Origin: an uncultured Erythrobacter sp.
Lineage (GTDB): Bacteria > Pseudomonadota > Alphaproteobacteria > Sphingomonadales > Sphingomonadaceae
Length of the DNA: 64,000 bases
Assembly (NCBI GenBank): GCA_947488755.1
Contig: CANLAD010000001.1
Coordinates: forward strand, 1,733,501 to 1,797,500
Direction: 5' to 3'
Shown: piece after piece, positions 48,790-58,453 of the stretch
Layout: the number at the start of each line of letters is the position of its first letter
How positions within the stretch are numbered: the first letter of the stretch is position 1
Program-made: the position numbers and the translations under genes
Notes under the pieces: model-generated
What the model was told of the DNA's origin: nothing
The model's input: only the letters and a program-made list of their open reading frames with translations
Database searches by the model: none

Positions 48790-50961
48790 ATGACTTACAA
48801 AATTGCCCGCGCCGCGCTCCTCGTTGGTTGCGCAACCCTCGCTATCCCGGCCGCAGCCGAAGATAACGCCGCCGCCGAAGAAACCGCTGCTCAACAGCGC
48901 CAAATCCTGCCGGAACCCGGCCCGCTCATGGAAACGCAGGGCGAGGACATTCTCGTCACCGGCGACGTACTCTATACCGACCTCGTCAATTCGGTGAAGA
49001 CGCCGACACCGACCATCAATGTCCCCCAATCGCTGACGATCACGACCAAGGAACAAATCCTCGATCGCGGCTTCACCTCCATCGGCGAAATCATCGAATA
49101 CACGCCGGGCGTGAACACCTCGCAGGGCGAAGGACACCGCGACGCGATCGTGTTCCGCGGCATCCGCTCGACCGCCGATTTCTTCATCGACGGCGTGCGC
49201 GATGACGTTCAGTATTATCGCGGTCTCTACAATCTCGAACAGGTCGAAATCCTGCGCGGCCCCAATGCCCTGCTGTTCGGGCGCGGCGGGACGGGCGGTA
49301 TCCTCAACCGCGTCACCAAGAAGGGCACGCTGGGCGAGACATTCTCCGGCGGGCAGGTCGCGGTCGACACATTCGGCGCGGTGACGGTTCAGGGCGATGT
49401 AAACTTCTCCGCAAGCGACGTCGTCGCCGTTCGGGTCAACGCGGCATACGAGAGCCTCGACAACCACCGCGACTTCTTTGACGGGGAGCGGATCGGCTTC
49501 AATCCCACCGCGCGTTTCCAACTGGGCGAGACAACGCTGCTCGACCTGTCCTACGAATTCGCCGATCACGAACGCTTTATCGACCGCGGCATTCCCACGG
49601 GGAGCGACGGACGCCCGGTCGAAGCATTCGAGGACATCACCTTCGGCGACCCTGAGGAGAACTACACCGAGCTCGAAGCACATCTGTTTCGCGCCAATTT
49701 GCAACAGGATTTCGGCGAGAACTTCAAAGGCGTCTTCAGCGCGTTCTACGGCGATTACGACAAGGTCTACGCCAACTTCTACCCATCGGATTACGATCAG
49801 GCCGAAACGCCGGACCGGGTCACGCTCGATGGCTATATCGACACGACCGAGCGGCAGAACCTGATCCTCACCGGCAATCTGATCGGCGCGTTCGAGACAG
49901 GGCCAATCGCGCATTCGCTGCTGGTGGGGGCCGAGTATATTGCTACGGACTCCGACCAGGATCGTTTCAATCCGGTCTGGAGCACAAACGGCGAGGACAC
50001 CGAAAACTTCCTGGTCCAACGCCCGCTGGCCCTGCGCGGCGGAGTCGGGTTCAATGCCGAAGGCGTCCAGGCCGTCAGCGAATTCAGCGACCTCAACGAC
50101 TTCACGCAAGTCGAAATCGATGTCGTCTCGCTCTACATTCAGGACGAGATCGAGTTGACCGACTGGCTGCGCGTGGTCGCCGGCGGGCGGTTCGACAGCT
50201 TCGATATCGAAGTGCTGAACGTCGTCTCTGATGAGTTGCGCACCCGCAAGGATGAAGAATTCTCCCCGCGCGGTGGCATCATCCTGAAACCGCAGGACAA
50301 TATCTCGATTTACGCGAGCTATTCGGAGAGCTTCCTGCCGCGTTCCGGTGAGCAGTTCGCCAACATCAACGGCGACGCAAACGCGCTCGACCCCAACACC
50401 TTCACCAATCTCGAAGCAGGAGTGAAGTGGGACTTCGCCACCGGCCTCAGCCTGACGGCGGCGGTGTTCGAGATCGAGCAGAGCTCCCCGCAGGTCAGCG
50501 ATGACGATCCCGAAACGCTCGACGTGATCGACACCAAGACGCAAGGATTCGAGCTGCAGTTGCAGGGCGAAGTCGTGCCGGGCTGGTTCGTGTCGGCAGG
50601 CTACAGCTATCTCGATGGCGAACAGGTAGACCGCATGGGCGAGACCGGCCTGCGCCCGCGCGAGCTGCCCGAAAACATGGCCTCGATCTGGAACCAGGTC
50701 CAAGTGACTGACCGCTTCGCGCTTGGTCTTGGTCTCACGCATCAGGGCAGCAGCTTTGCCGACAATGCCAATGACGCGATCCTGCCATCCTACACCCGCA
50801 TCGATGCAGCGGCCTATTACGATGTGTCGGAAAATCTGCGGGTTCAGGTCAATGTCGAGAACGTCACCGACGAGCTTTACTTCCCCAACGCTCATGCGAC
50901 GCATCAGGTAACGGTCGGTGCGCCGCTGAATGCGCGGTTTGCGGTGACTGGGCGGTTCTAG
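48790..50961 (+). CDS. TonB-dependent siderophore receptor (catecholate type)
   Basis: This 723-aa outer-membrane receptor has a signal peptide ending near IPAAA-ED. The plug (about 60-180) contains VNVPQSLTITTKEQILDRG-like sequence, GVNTSQGEGHRD, FRGIRSTADFFIDGVRDD and EILRGPNALLFGRGGTGGILN. This series is typical of Fiu-like catecholate siderophore receptors. The barrel ends in RFAVTGRF with C-terminal Phe. It probably imports ferric catecholates. The upstream TTGCAA dyad suggests iron control. No ABC transporter or synthesis genes are adjacent. Confidence 0.92.
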   Translation: MTYKIARAALLVGCATLAIPAAAEDNAAAEETAAQQRQILPEPGPLMETQGEDILVTGDVLYTDLVNSVKTPTPTINVPQSLTITTKEQILDRGFTSIGEIIEYTPGVNTSQGEGHRDAIVFRGIRSTADFFIDGVRDDVQYYRGLYNLEQVEILRGPNALLFGRGGTGGILNRVTKKGTLGETFSGGQVAVDTFGAVTVQGDVNFSASDVVAVRVNAAYESLDNHRDFFDGERIGFNPTARFQLGETTLLDLSYEFADHERFIDRGIPTGSDGRPVEAFEDITFGDPEENYTELEAHLFRANLQQDFGENFKGVFSAFYGDYDKVYANFYPSDYDQAETPDRVTLDGYIDTTERQNLILTGNLIGAFETGPIAHSLLVGAEYIATDSDQDRFNPVWSTNGEDTENFLVQRPLALRGGVGFNAEGVQAVSEFSDLNDFTQVEIDVVSLYIQDEIELTDWLRVVAGGRFDSFDIEVLNVVSDELRTRKDEEFSPRGGIILKPQDNISIYASYSESFLPRSGEQFANINGDANALDPNTFTNLEAGVKWDFATGLSLTAAVFEIEQSSPQVSDDDPETLDVIDTKTQGFELQLQGEVVPGWFVSAGYSYLDGEQVDRMGETGLRPRELPENMASIWNQVQVTDRFALGLGLTHQGSSFADNANDAILPSYTRIDAAAYYDVSENLRVQVNVENVTDELYFPNAHATHQVTVGAPLNARFAVTGRF

Positions 50962-51006
50962 GGCCTGCTAGGCCCCCTTCAGACCCCCCTGTCCGACCAA
51001 GCCGCG

Positions 51007-51567
51007 TCACGGATCCGCGGGCGGCGCGGCGAAGCGTCTTTGCAGGGCCGGGACGCGCTCGGCCGCCTCACCTGCATCGATGCCCGGCGCAGGTGCGGCG
51101 CTGATGCTCTCGCGCCGCCGGGTCACGCGCCCTGCCCGTTCGACCACGCGCACCAGCCGCGGATACACACCGCAGCGGCACATATTGGGGATCGCTCTTT
51201 CGATCTCCTCACGGCTCGGATCGGGATTGCGCTGGAGCAGCGCCGCGCCCGCAATGACAATGCCGGGGGTGCAATAGCCGCACTGGATCGCCTGTTCGGC
51301 CACCATCGCCTGTTGCATGGGATGCGAGCGATCGGGCGACAGCCCTTCGATCGTGGTGACGAAACGGCCCTCCGCCTCGGCGAGGGAAATCCGGCACGAG
51401 CGCAGCGCCACCCCGTCGACCAGCACCATGCAAGCGCCCACACAATCGCCTCCCCCGCAGCTTTTGGTGCCGGTAAGGTTCATCGCCTCGCGCAGCGCAT
51501 AAAGCAGCGGCATGTCGGGATCGAGATCGAACTCGACCGGCCGCTCATTCACGGTCAGGCGGGACAT
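51007..51567 (-). CDS. orphan [2Fe-2S]-binding subunit of a molybdenum hydroxylase
   Basis: This 186-aa protein resembles the small iron-sulfur subunit of xanthine oxidase-family enzymes. The second cluster domain is normal: QCGYCTPGIVIAGAALL and CRCGVYPRLVRVV. The first, plant-ferredoxin-like cluster has C37, C42, C46 and C58, so the spacing is C-x4-C-x3-C rather than the usual C-x4-C-x2-C. No large molybdopterin subunit or FAD subunit lies in the window, so its electron-transfer partner is elsewhere or lost. A tail of about 40 residues after the second cluster is Pro/Arg-rich. Confidence 0.85.
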   Translation of the reverse strand: MSRLTVNERPVEFDLDPDMPLLYALREAMNLTGTKSCGGGDCVGACMVLVDGVALRSCRISLAEAEGRFVTTIEGLSPDRSHPMQQAMVAEQAIQCGYCTPGIVIAGAALLQRNPDPSREEIERAIPNMCRCGVYPRLVRVVERAGRVTRRRESISAAPAPGIDAGEAAERVPALQRRFAAPPADP

Positions 51568-51601
51568 CTGGTTGTGATCCTTTTACAGCCCGCGCGCTGC
51601 G

Positions 51602-52378
51602 TCAGCTGCGCCAGCTATCGTCGATCCGGTCGACCTTGCGCTTCCACGCCTCGAAGTCGAACACACCCGCGCCGCCCTGCGATTGCATCACGGAGAGGTC
51701 ACGCTGGTGCACGTCGACCACGTGCTGCTGCACGACCTGCGCCTCGCCCTGCGAGAGCGTCGCCACCTGGATCTCGCAGGCGCGCTGGAGCACCCACATC
51801 TTCACGAACATGCCCTGGATTGCGCCATCCATCACCACGGGGCCGTGATTGCGCAACATCAGGATCGAATGATTGCCGAGATTGCGCACCAGCCGCTCGC
51901 CCTCTTCCTCGCGCACCGTAACGCCCTCAAAATCGTGATAGCCGATCTGGTTCTGGAAATTGCAGGCGTAGAAATTGGTTGGCAGCAAGCCGTCCTTGTG
52001 GCTGCACACCGCCATGGTCGCGGTGGTGTGGACGTGGCAGATCGCGTTGGCGCGGCTGCCCAGATGCTTGTGGAAATAGGCGTGCTGGGTGAAGCCAGCC
52101 TTGTTCACCATGTAGGGCGAGCCGCCGACATTATTGCCCTCGACATCGATCTTGACGAGGTTCGAGGCGGTTACCTCATCATACAGCAGGCCGAACGGGT
52201 TGATGAGGAACGTGTCCTCCTCCCCCGGAACTTTCAATGAAATGTGGTTGTAGATCGATTCCGACCAGCCGAGATGGTCGAAGATGCGATAGCACGCCGC
52301 CAGATCGAGCCGCGCCTGCCACTCTTCCTTGCTGCATTGCCCTTCGAGGCTTTCGGATTGCTTGAGCTGCGTTGCCAT
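51602..52378 (-). CDS. class II aldolase/adducin family protein
   Basis: This 258-aa protein has the class II aldolase fold: SIYNHISLKVPGEEDTFLINPFG, CHVHTTATMAV with zinc-ligand His, and ILMLRNHGPVVMD. Bacterial members are aldolases, epimerases or decarboxylases with unassigned substrates. ATG 52378 follows GAGGA by 8 bp; the longer frame to 52654 runs into the neighbouring MATE gene. It lies 34 bp upstream of the [2Fe-2S] gene on the same strand, so they may be cotranscribed. Confidence 0.85.
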   Translation of the reverse strand: MATQLKQSESLEGQCSKEEWQARLDLAACYRIFDHLGWSESIYNHISLKVPGEEDTFLINPFGLLYDEVTASNLVKIDVEGNNVGGSPYMVNKAGFTQHAYFHKHLGSRANAICHVHTTATMAVCSHKDGLLPTNFYACNFQNQIGYHDFEGVTVREEEGERLVRNLGNHSILMLRNHGPVVMDGAIQGMFVKMWVLQRACEIQVATLSQGEAQVVQQHVVDVHQRDLSVMQSQGGAGVFDFEAWKRKVDRIDDSWRS

Positions 52379-52539
52379 GGTCGTTGTCCTCACCATCATC
52401 GTTTGTGCAAGGTATCGCATGGTTCGGGGGCGCTCGACAAGGGACTGGCCCGCCCAACCGACGTCGATCCCGATGCGGACGCCAGCCGTCTGCGATTTGC
52501 TTTGCGCGCCAAGGCCAGCACCGCTACCCGCGCAGGCGC

Positions 52540-53946
52540 ATGGAAGATGTTGGGAAGACGACCGCAAAAACAGCCTCCGCCAAGCTGACGCACGGCGGCA
52601 TCGTCGGGCATCTTGTGGGGCAGACTCTTCCCGCGATCGTCGGCGTTGCTGCAATCATGTCGATCGGGCTCGTCGATGCCTACTTCATCGGACAGTTGAG
52701 CGCCGATGCGCTCGCGGCGATTTCCTTCATCTTCCCGATCTCGGTCGCGCTGACCTCGCTTGGTGTGGGCGTGATGGTGGGCATCAATTCGGTGGTGAGC
52801 CGGGCGCTTGGCGAAGGTGATGGAGAGCGCGCCGCGCGCCGCGCCAATCTAGGCGTCGCCTTCGCCATAGTCGTTGGCCTTGCGATGGGGCTGGCGCTCT
52901 ATGCGCTTTCCGACCCGCTGTTCCGATTGATGAACGCGCCGGAAAATCTGCTGCCGCTGATCCGCACCTACATGCAGCCCTTCGCGCTCGGATTCCCGCT
53001 GTTGCTCGCGATCATGGGCTTTAATGGCGTCCTGCGCGGACAGGGAGAAGCGCGCAAGACCAGCTATGTTTCGCTCACCTACGCTGCGGCGAACTGGGTG
53101 CTCGATCCGTTGCTGATTACCGGAGCGTTCGGGGTTGAAGGACTGGGCATCGTGGGCGCGGCCTATGCGACGATCATCGGCTGGGGCTGCGGCGCGGTGA
53201 TGGGCTTTGTGCTGGTCAAGCGCACGGAACTGCCGCTCGATTTCGACCATCTGAGGCAGGCCAACTTCGTTGAACCGATCGTGGCGCTCGTGCGGGTCGC
53301 TGCGCCCGCGGCCTTTTCCAACGCGATCAACCCGATCGGCCTGTCGATCCTCACCGCCCTTATCGCCAGCGCGGGGCAGGACGCGGTCGCTGGCTTTGGC
53401 GCGGCGGGGCGGTTGCAGAGCTTTGCCACGGTGCCGCTGCTCGCGCTGTCGGGAGCCATCGGCTCGATCGTCGGGCAGAACTGGGGCGCGCGCGAATACG
53501 GGCGAGCGCGCAAGGCGGCGATGTATGCGGGGCTGTTCTGCGTCGGCTGGGGCCTTGCAACTGCGATCGTCCTGTCATCTGCGGGAGAATGGCTTGCCCA
53601 GTTGTTCACCGACAAGCCCGCCGTGATCGAGGAATTCGCGCTCTATCTAGAGATCGCCGCATGGGGCTATGCCGGATTTGGCATCCTGATCGTCGCCAAC
53701 GGAATCCTCAACGCCATCGACAAGGCCGCCTTTGCGCTGGGCCAGTCGCTCGCGCGCGTTTTCCTCGCCATGCTCCCGGTTGCCTGGCTGTTGCAGGATA
53801 GCTGGGGCAGCGCGGGCGTCTACACCGCCGAGCTCGCCGCCAATGCGCTCGGCGCAGTGACCGGATCGGCGCTGGTGTGGTGGGTGCTGAAAGCCCGTGC
53901 GCCCGACAGTGCGCCGTCCAAATCTGTCCGTTCTCGCGCCGCCTGA
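52540..53946 (+). CDS. MATE family efflux transporter
   Basis: This 468-aa transporter has twelve hydrophobic helices in two homologous bundles. Typical stretches are VDAYFIGQLSADALAAISFIFPI, GINSVVSRALGEGD and GFGAAGRLQSFATVPLLALSGAIGSIVGQNWGARE. MATE proteins export drugs and metabolites in exchange for Na+ or H+. ATG 52540 was chosen from the conserved beginning. It is divergent from the class II aldolase-like gene. Confidence 0.92.
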   Translation: MEDVGKTTAKTASAKLTHGGIVGHLVGQTLPAIVGVAAIMSIGLVDAYFIGQLSADALAAISFIFPISVALTSLGVGVMVGINSVVSRALGEGDGERAARRANLGVAFAIVVGLAMGLALYALSDPLFRLMNAPENLLPLIRTYMQPFALGFPLLLAIMGFNGVLRGQGEARKTSYVSLTYAAANWVLDPLLITGAFGVEGLGIVGAAYATIIGWGCGAVMGFVLVKRTELPLDFDHLRQANFVEPIVALVRVAAPAAFSNAINPIGLSILTALIASAGQDAVAGFGAAGRLQSFATVPLLALSGAIGSIVGQNWGAREYGRARKAAMYAGLFCVGWGLATAIVLSSAGEWLAQLFTDKPAVIEEFALYLEIAAWGYAGFGILIVANGILNAIDKAAFALGQSLARVFLAMLPVAWLLQDSWGSAGVYTAELAANALGAVTGSALVWWVLKARAPDSAPSKSVRSRAA

Positions 53947-54006
53947 TAAAGCTTCATTAACCACCCGCGTCCATACCCTGCCGCGACTGCACAAGGGGCG
54001 CGCGTC

Positions 54007-56400
54007 ATGGATGAACTGCTGGCGGAATTCGTCGCAGAAACCCGCGAAATGCTGGAGGCGAGCGAGGGCGAGATCATCGCCTGGGAAGCCGACCCGTCCG
54101 ACCGCGCGCGGCTCGATGCGATTTTCCGCTTCGTCCACACGGTGAAGGGCAATTGCGGCTTCTTCGATTTTCCGCGCCTCGCCGCGCTAAGCCATGCCGC
54201 CGAAGACGCGTTGGCCGATTGCCGCGCGGGCAAGCGCGAAGCCGACGCCGCGCTGGTGACGGCGGTGCTGGCCGTGATCGACACCATTTCGCAGATGATC
54301 GATGCGATCGAGGCCGGGGAGGAATTACCCGAAGGCGACGATACGCATCTGGTTGCCGCGCTCGCACTGAGCGCCCCCACCTCCCATCCAGACGGCCACG
54401 ACAAGGGTGAGGAGAGCGTGCCCGAAGATCCGATCCCGCCCTCCCGCACCGCGTCCATCGCAACCCAGCGCTCGATCCGCCTGCCCGTCGACCTGCTCGA
54501 CCGGGTGATGAGCGGGGTTTCCGACATGGTGCTCGCCCGCAACGATCTTGCGCACCGATTGCGCGAGGCTGGCAACCAACCCACAATCGACGGCCCGTTC
54601 GAGCGGCTCACGTCGATCCTTTCCGATGTCCGAGACGCGATCACACGCATGCGGATGCAGCGGATCGAAACGCTGTTCAATGCGCTCCCGAGACTGGTTC
54701 GCGATCTTTCCGGCGAACTGGGCAAGCAGGTAACGGTCGATCTGGCGGGCGGAGATGTAGAACTCGATCGCGAGATGATCGAGATGATCCGCGATCCGAT
54801 CACCCACATCATCCGCAACGCGATCGATCACGGAATCGAGTCGCCAGCGGAGCGGGTCGAGCAGGGCAAGCGCGAGAGCGGGCACATCACCATTGCGGCA
54901 CGCCAGTCCGGCAACACGATCTCGATCGTGATAGGCGATGACGGCGCAGGGCTGAACGAGGATCGCATCGCCAAAAAAGCGGTCTCAAGCGGCATGATAA
55001 CCGCCAGCCAGCGGGCAAACATGGACCGCGAGGCGATCCTGCAGCTGATCTTCCGACCTGGCTTTTCGACCGCCGAGGAAGTCAGCACGGTATCGGGTCG
55101 CGGAGTGGGCCTCGACGTAGTGCGCGAAAACCTCGAGCGGGTCGGCGGCGGGATCAAGGTGTCGAGCACGCCCGGCATTGGCACGCTCTTCACGCTGCAG
55201 GTTCCCCTGACGCTCAGCATTATTGCGGGCCTCACGATCGAAAGCGGCGATCAGCGTTTCGCGGTGCCGCAAAGCTATATCGAGGAGATCATCCACGCAT
55301 CCTCGAACGCGCTCGACTTCACGCGGGTCGGCGAACGCTCGCTGGTGACATTCCGTGGCAAGCGCGTGCCGTGCCTGATGCTGGGCGACGTGCTCGGCCT
55401 GGCGGAGAGCGAGATCAGCGAGCGCGAGCGGACTATGGTGATGCTGCGGTTGGCGAGCGGCGACCTGTTTGCGCTCGGCGTCGACCGGATCCACTCGCAC
55501 GGTGATCTGGTGGTCAAGCCTGTCGCGCCGATTGTCGCGAAGAGCGGGCTTTATGCCGGCTCGACGCTGCTCGACGACGGGAAGCCGGTCCTGCTGCTCG
55601 ACGTCACCGAAATGGCGAGCCGCCACGACCTCATATCTCCCGCACAGGCGCAGGCCCCCATTGCTGGCGAAGAGAGCGACACAACCAACGTCAATGCCGT
55701 TCGCGTGATGCTCTTTACAGGCCATGACGGACGACGCTGTGCGGTCCGGCTGGAACTGGTCCGCCGGATAGAAACGGCGGCGGCGTCGGTTCTGGACCTC
55801 TCGGGCGCGAAGCCGCGGGCCGTGATCGACGGCGCGATCGTGCCGGTCGTCGGCCTTCCCGAAGGTCCGCTGCCAGCCGAGAAGCTGCGGTTCCTGCGGC
55901 TGTTCGACGGGGCCAGCGAATTGCTGCTGGCGGTGCGCGAAATCGACGATGCGGTGGAATGCTACAACACCCTGCAACCTGCGAGCGACGATCCGATGGT
56001 CGAGGCGATTACGCTGGTCGGCGATCGCCCCGTCGCGCTGCTCGATGCCCATGCTCTGTTCGCGAAGCACGGCGAAGCTCCCGAAGCGACCAATCTGCCG
56101 TGGTGCCGCCTGCCCGACAGCGAGTGGGCGCGCAGCTTCCTTGCGCCGCTGGTGCGCTCCGCCGGTTACGAGATTGCGAACGGGACCGATCGGCGCGAAG
56201 ATGTCGCAATCTGGTTCGACCACGAATTCCAGAAGGTCGACGAGCCAGTCACGGCTGGCGATGCGCCGATAATCCGCCTGCGCGACATTCCCGATGCTCC
56301 GGAAGGGGCCGATACGATCTATCGCTACGACCGCGAAGCATTGCTCGCCGCCCTGACCGAAGCACGGTCCGGACGCGCTGTCGCCGGAGGCCGGACATGA
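54007..56400 (+). CDS. cheA: chemotaxis histidine kinase CheA (extended C-terminus)
   Basis: This 797-aa kinase has an Hpt domain with phospho-accepting H44 (RFVHTVKGNCG), no clear P2 domain, a dimerisation helix pair (about 160-215), an ATPase domain (HIIRNAIDHGIE N-box, GDDGAGL G1 box) and a CheW-like P5 domain (about 410-545). After that come a second CheW-like region (about 565-680) and a final domain (about 690-785) that resembles a degenerate receiver. The extended C-terminus is unlike E. coli CheA. It heads the chemotaxis operon, and its TGA overlaps the cheW start. Confidence 0.93.
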   Translation: MDELLAEFVAETREMLEASEGEIIAWEADPSDRARLDAIFRFVHTVKGNCGFFDFPRLAALSHAAEDALADCRAGKREADAALVTAVLAVIDTISQMIDAIEAGEELPEGDDTHLVAALALSAPTSHPDGHDKGEESVPEDPIPPSRTASIATQRSIRLPVDLLDRVMSGVSDMVLARNDLAHRLREAGNQPTIDGPFERLTSILSDVRDAITRMRMQRIETLFNALPRLVRDLSGELGKQVTVDLAGGDVELDREMIEMIRDPITHIIRNAIDHGIESPAERVEQGKRESGHITIAARQSGNTISIVIGDDGAGLNEDRIAKKAVSSGMITASQRANMDREAILQLIFRPGFSTAEEVSTVSGRGVGLDVVRENLERVGGGIKVSSTPGIGTLFTLQVPLTLSIIAGLTIESGDQRFAVPQSYIEEIIHASSNALDFTRVGERSLVTFRGKRVPCLMLGDVLGLAESEISERERTMVMLRLASGDLFALGVDRIHSHGDLVVKPVAPIVAKSGLYAGSTLLDDGKPVLLLDVTEMASRHDLISPAQAQAPIAGEESDTTNVNAVRVMLFTGHDGRRCAVRLELVRRIETAAASVLDLSGAKPRAVIDGAIVPVVGLPEGPLPAEKLRFLRLFDGASELLLAVREIDDAVECYNTLQPASDDPMVEAITLVGDRPVALLDAHALFAKHGEAPEATNLPWCRLPDSEWARSFLAPLVRSAGYEIANGTDRREDVAIWFDHEFQKVDEPVTAGDAPIIRLRDIPDAPEGADTIYRYDREALLAALTEARSGRAVAGGRT

Positions 56401-56837
56401 ACGAATTGCTGGTCATGGCGACCATCGCCGGGCGACGCTGCGCCTTTCGCGCCGACGACGTGCAATCGGTCATCGATCTGGGATCGGTCACTCCCGTCCC
56501 CCACACGCCAGATTTCGTAGCGGGAATGACCGCGCTTCGGAGCCAGACGCTCACCGTCATCGATACACGCCGCGCCATCGGCCTGGGATCCAGCGAATGG
56601 ACGAGCGACCACCGCGCAGTCGTCGTCCTCATCGCCGGTTTTTCCTACGCGCTGCTGGTCGATGAGATCGAAGATGTGACGACCGGGCTGGCCCAGACCG
56701 GCACCATACCCGGCGGTTTCGGAGCACAATGGGCAAGAGTTGCAACGGGAATGATCGAAACGCGCACCGGGCCTGCGCTCCTCATCGACCTGCCCATCCT
56801 GATTGCCGGACCGGATCGCAGCGAGGTCGCGGCTTAA
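56397..56837 (+). CDS. cheW: chemotaxis coupling protein CheW
   Basis: This 146-aa CheW domain links receptors to CheA. It carries GRRCAFRADDVQSVI and FVAGMTALRSQTLTVIDTR. The start ATG overlaps the CheA stop (ATGA), so the two are made together. Confidence 0.92.
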   Translation: MNELLVMATIAGRRCAFRADDVQSVIDLGSVTPVPHTPDFVAGMTALRSQTLTVIDTRRAIGLGSSEWTSDHRAVVVLIAGFSYALLVDEIEDVTTGLAQTGTIPGGFGAQWARVATGMIETRTGPALLIDLPILIAGPDRSEVAA

Positions 56838-56892
56838 TTTAAAACTTACCTTCGCACGTTAGGCCAGTGCCCAAACACCATAAGGTTGCGCC

Positions 56893-57258
56893 ATGAAAAC
56901 GTGTCTCATCGTCGACGATTCGCGGGTGATCCGCAAGGTTTCGCGCCATATCCTGGAATCGCTCGGCTTCACGGTGGAAGAGGCGGAGGACGGGCAGCAG
57001 GGTCTCGATGCTTGCGAAGCGGCGATGCCCGATGTGGTGCTGCTCGACTGGAACATGCCGGTGATGACCGGCATCGAATTCATCATCCAGCTGCGGCAGC
57101 GACCAAACGGTGACAAGCCCAAGGTTGTGTTCTGTACTACCGAGAACGACGTTGCGCATATTCGCGAGGCGATTTCGGCGGGCGCGGACGAATATGTGAT
57201 GAAGCCGTTCGACCATGAGACCCTCCAGATAAAGCTCCAGCTGGTCGGCTTCGCGTGA
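56893..57258 (+). CDS. cheY: CheY-like response regulator
   Basis: This 121-aa single-domain receiver has the acidic pair D8/D9 (LIVDDS), phosphorylation site D52 (LLDWNMP), T82/T83 in CTT, and K104 (VMKPF). It would relay CheA phosphorylation to the motor or act as a phosphate sink; flagellar genes are absent from the window. Its end overlaps the GTG start of cheB. Confidence 0.93.
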   Translation: MKTCLIVDDSRVIRKVSRHILESLGFTVEEAEDGQQGLDACEAAMPDVVLLDWNMPVMTGIEFIIQLRQRPNGDKPKVVFCTTENDVAHIREAISAGADEYVMKPFDHETLQIKLQLVGFA

Positions 57259-58448
57259 AGCCCGCGATCGCTCGATCCCCGGCGCGCCGCGCCGATCGCC
57301 GCGATTCCGGCGACGCGGGTGAGCGCCCCTGCGTGAGCGTGATGATCGTCGACGATTCGCTTACCGTGCGCACCATCTTCAAGCGTATGGTCGGAAGCGA
57401 CACCGCAATGCGAGTGGCTGGCACGGCGAGCAGCGCCGAGGGAGCGATTTCGCAATTGGAAAAGAAGCGGCCTGACGTCCTGCTGCTTGATCTCGACATG
57501 CCCGGCATGGGCGGGCTCGAAGCTCTGCCCCACATCCTCAAGGCAGCGCCGGAAACCCAGGTGCTGGTGGTGTCGGCCTTGACGCAGGAGGGCGCGGAGG
57601 CGACCGTCACCGCGCTTTCGACCGGCGCGGTCGACACCATGCTCAAGCCACGTCCGGGCGAATTCGGCGAAGCCTATCGCCGGCAATTGCTCGACAAGAT
57701 TCGCGCGATCGGAACCGCCCCCTGCATACCTGAGGAAACGCCGCAGACCGGCAATCCGCCGCAGACGGCTTTGGCGCCCAAGAACCAGCGTCGCACCCCT
57801 GCAAGAACCGCCCTTCGCCGCGCGCCAGCACCGCAAATCGTCGCGATCGGCGCGTCGACCGGCGGAATTCACGCACTCAACATTCTGCTGCGTTCACTAT
57901 CGCCTGAATTTGATCTGCCGATCCTGATCACGCAGCATCTGCCCGCATCATTCATCCCGGTGTTCGCCCGCCAGCTCGAAATGGCGAGCGGGCGTCCAAC
58001 CTCGATCGCCGAGGCAGGCACAGTCATTCGGCCCGGAGGGATATTCGTCGCGACTGGCGAGGGACACATGGTTCTGCGCCGCGCGGGAGAGGAACTGGTT
58101 GCCGAAGTCTCATCGACGCCGGCGAGCAGCGGGTGTCTCCCTTCGGTCGACCCGATGCTGGAGAGCCTGGTCGAGACATGCGAGGGGCGCGCGCTAGCGA
58201 TCATCCTGTCGGGAATGGGACGCGATGGCGTGGACGGGGCACGCCGACTGCACGATGCTGGCGGAACGATCTGGGCGCAGGACGCCGAAACAAGCGCGGT
58301 CTGGGGTATGCCGGGCGCGGTAAGCCGGGCGGGAATTACCAGCCTCGTCACGGCGCCCGCGCAACTGGGCACAAGGCTCGCGGCGCATTGCTCCCATGCG
58401 GTTGGCAGCTCGCGCGCAATGGCCGCCAGCGCGCAGGGTCCGGCCTGA
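57255..58448 (+). CDS. cheB: protein-glutamate methylesterase CheB
   Basis: This 397-aa protein has a receiver domain with D79 (LLLDLDMPG) and a C-terminal methylesterase with the triad S199 (GASTGG), H226 (ITQHLP) and D322 (GMGRDG). It demethylates or deamidates receptor glutamates for adaptation. The GTG start at 57255 overlaps the cheY stop and adds about 27 basic residues before the receiver. Confidence 0.94.
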   Translation: MKPAIARSPARRADRRDSGDAGERPCVSVMIVDDSLTVRTIFKRMVGSDTAMRVAGTASSAEGAISQLEKKRPDVLLLDLDMPGMGGLEALPHILKAAPETQVLVVSALTQEGAEATVTALSTGAVDTMLKPRPGEFGEAYRRQLLDKIRAIGTAPCIPEETPQTGNPPQTALAPKNQRRTPARTALRRAPAPQIVAIGASTGGIHALNILLRSLSPEFDLPILITQHLPASFIPVFARQLEMASGRPTSIAEAGTVIRPGGIFVATGEGHMVLRRAGEELVAEVSSTPASSGCLPSVDPMLESLVETCEGRALAIILSGMGRDGVDGARRLHDAGGTIWAQDAETSAVWGMPGAVSRAGITSLVTAPAQLGTRLAAHCSHAVGSSRAMAASAQGPA

Positions 58449-58453
58449 TCGCA

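Noticed and set aside
50961..50975. Hairpin GGGCCT-GCT-AGGCCC between the siderophore receptor and the [2Fe-2S] gene.
   Set aside because: The stem is only 6 bp and there is no T-run on either strand, so I do not call a terminator.
56859..57872. Minus-strand ORF of 337 codons opposite cheY and cheB.
   Set aside because: It is antisense to genes with clear receiver and methylesterase motifs.
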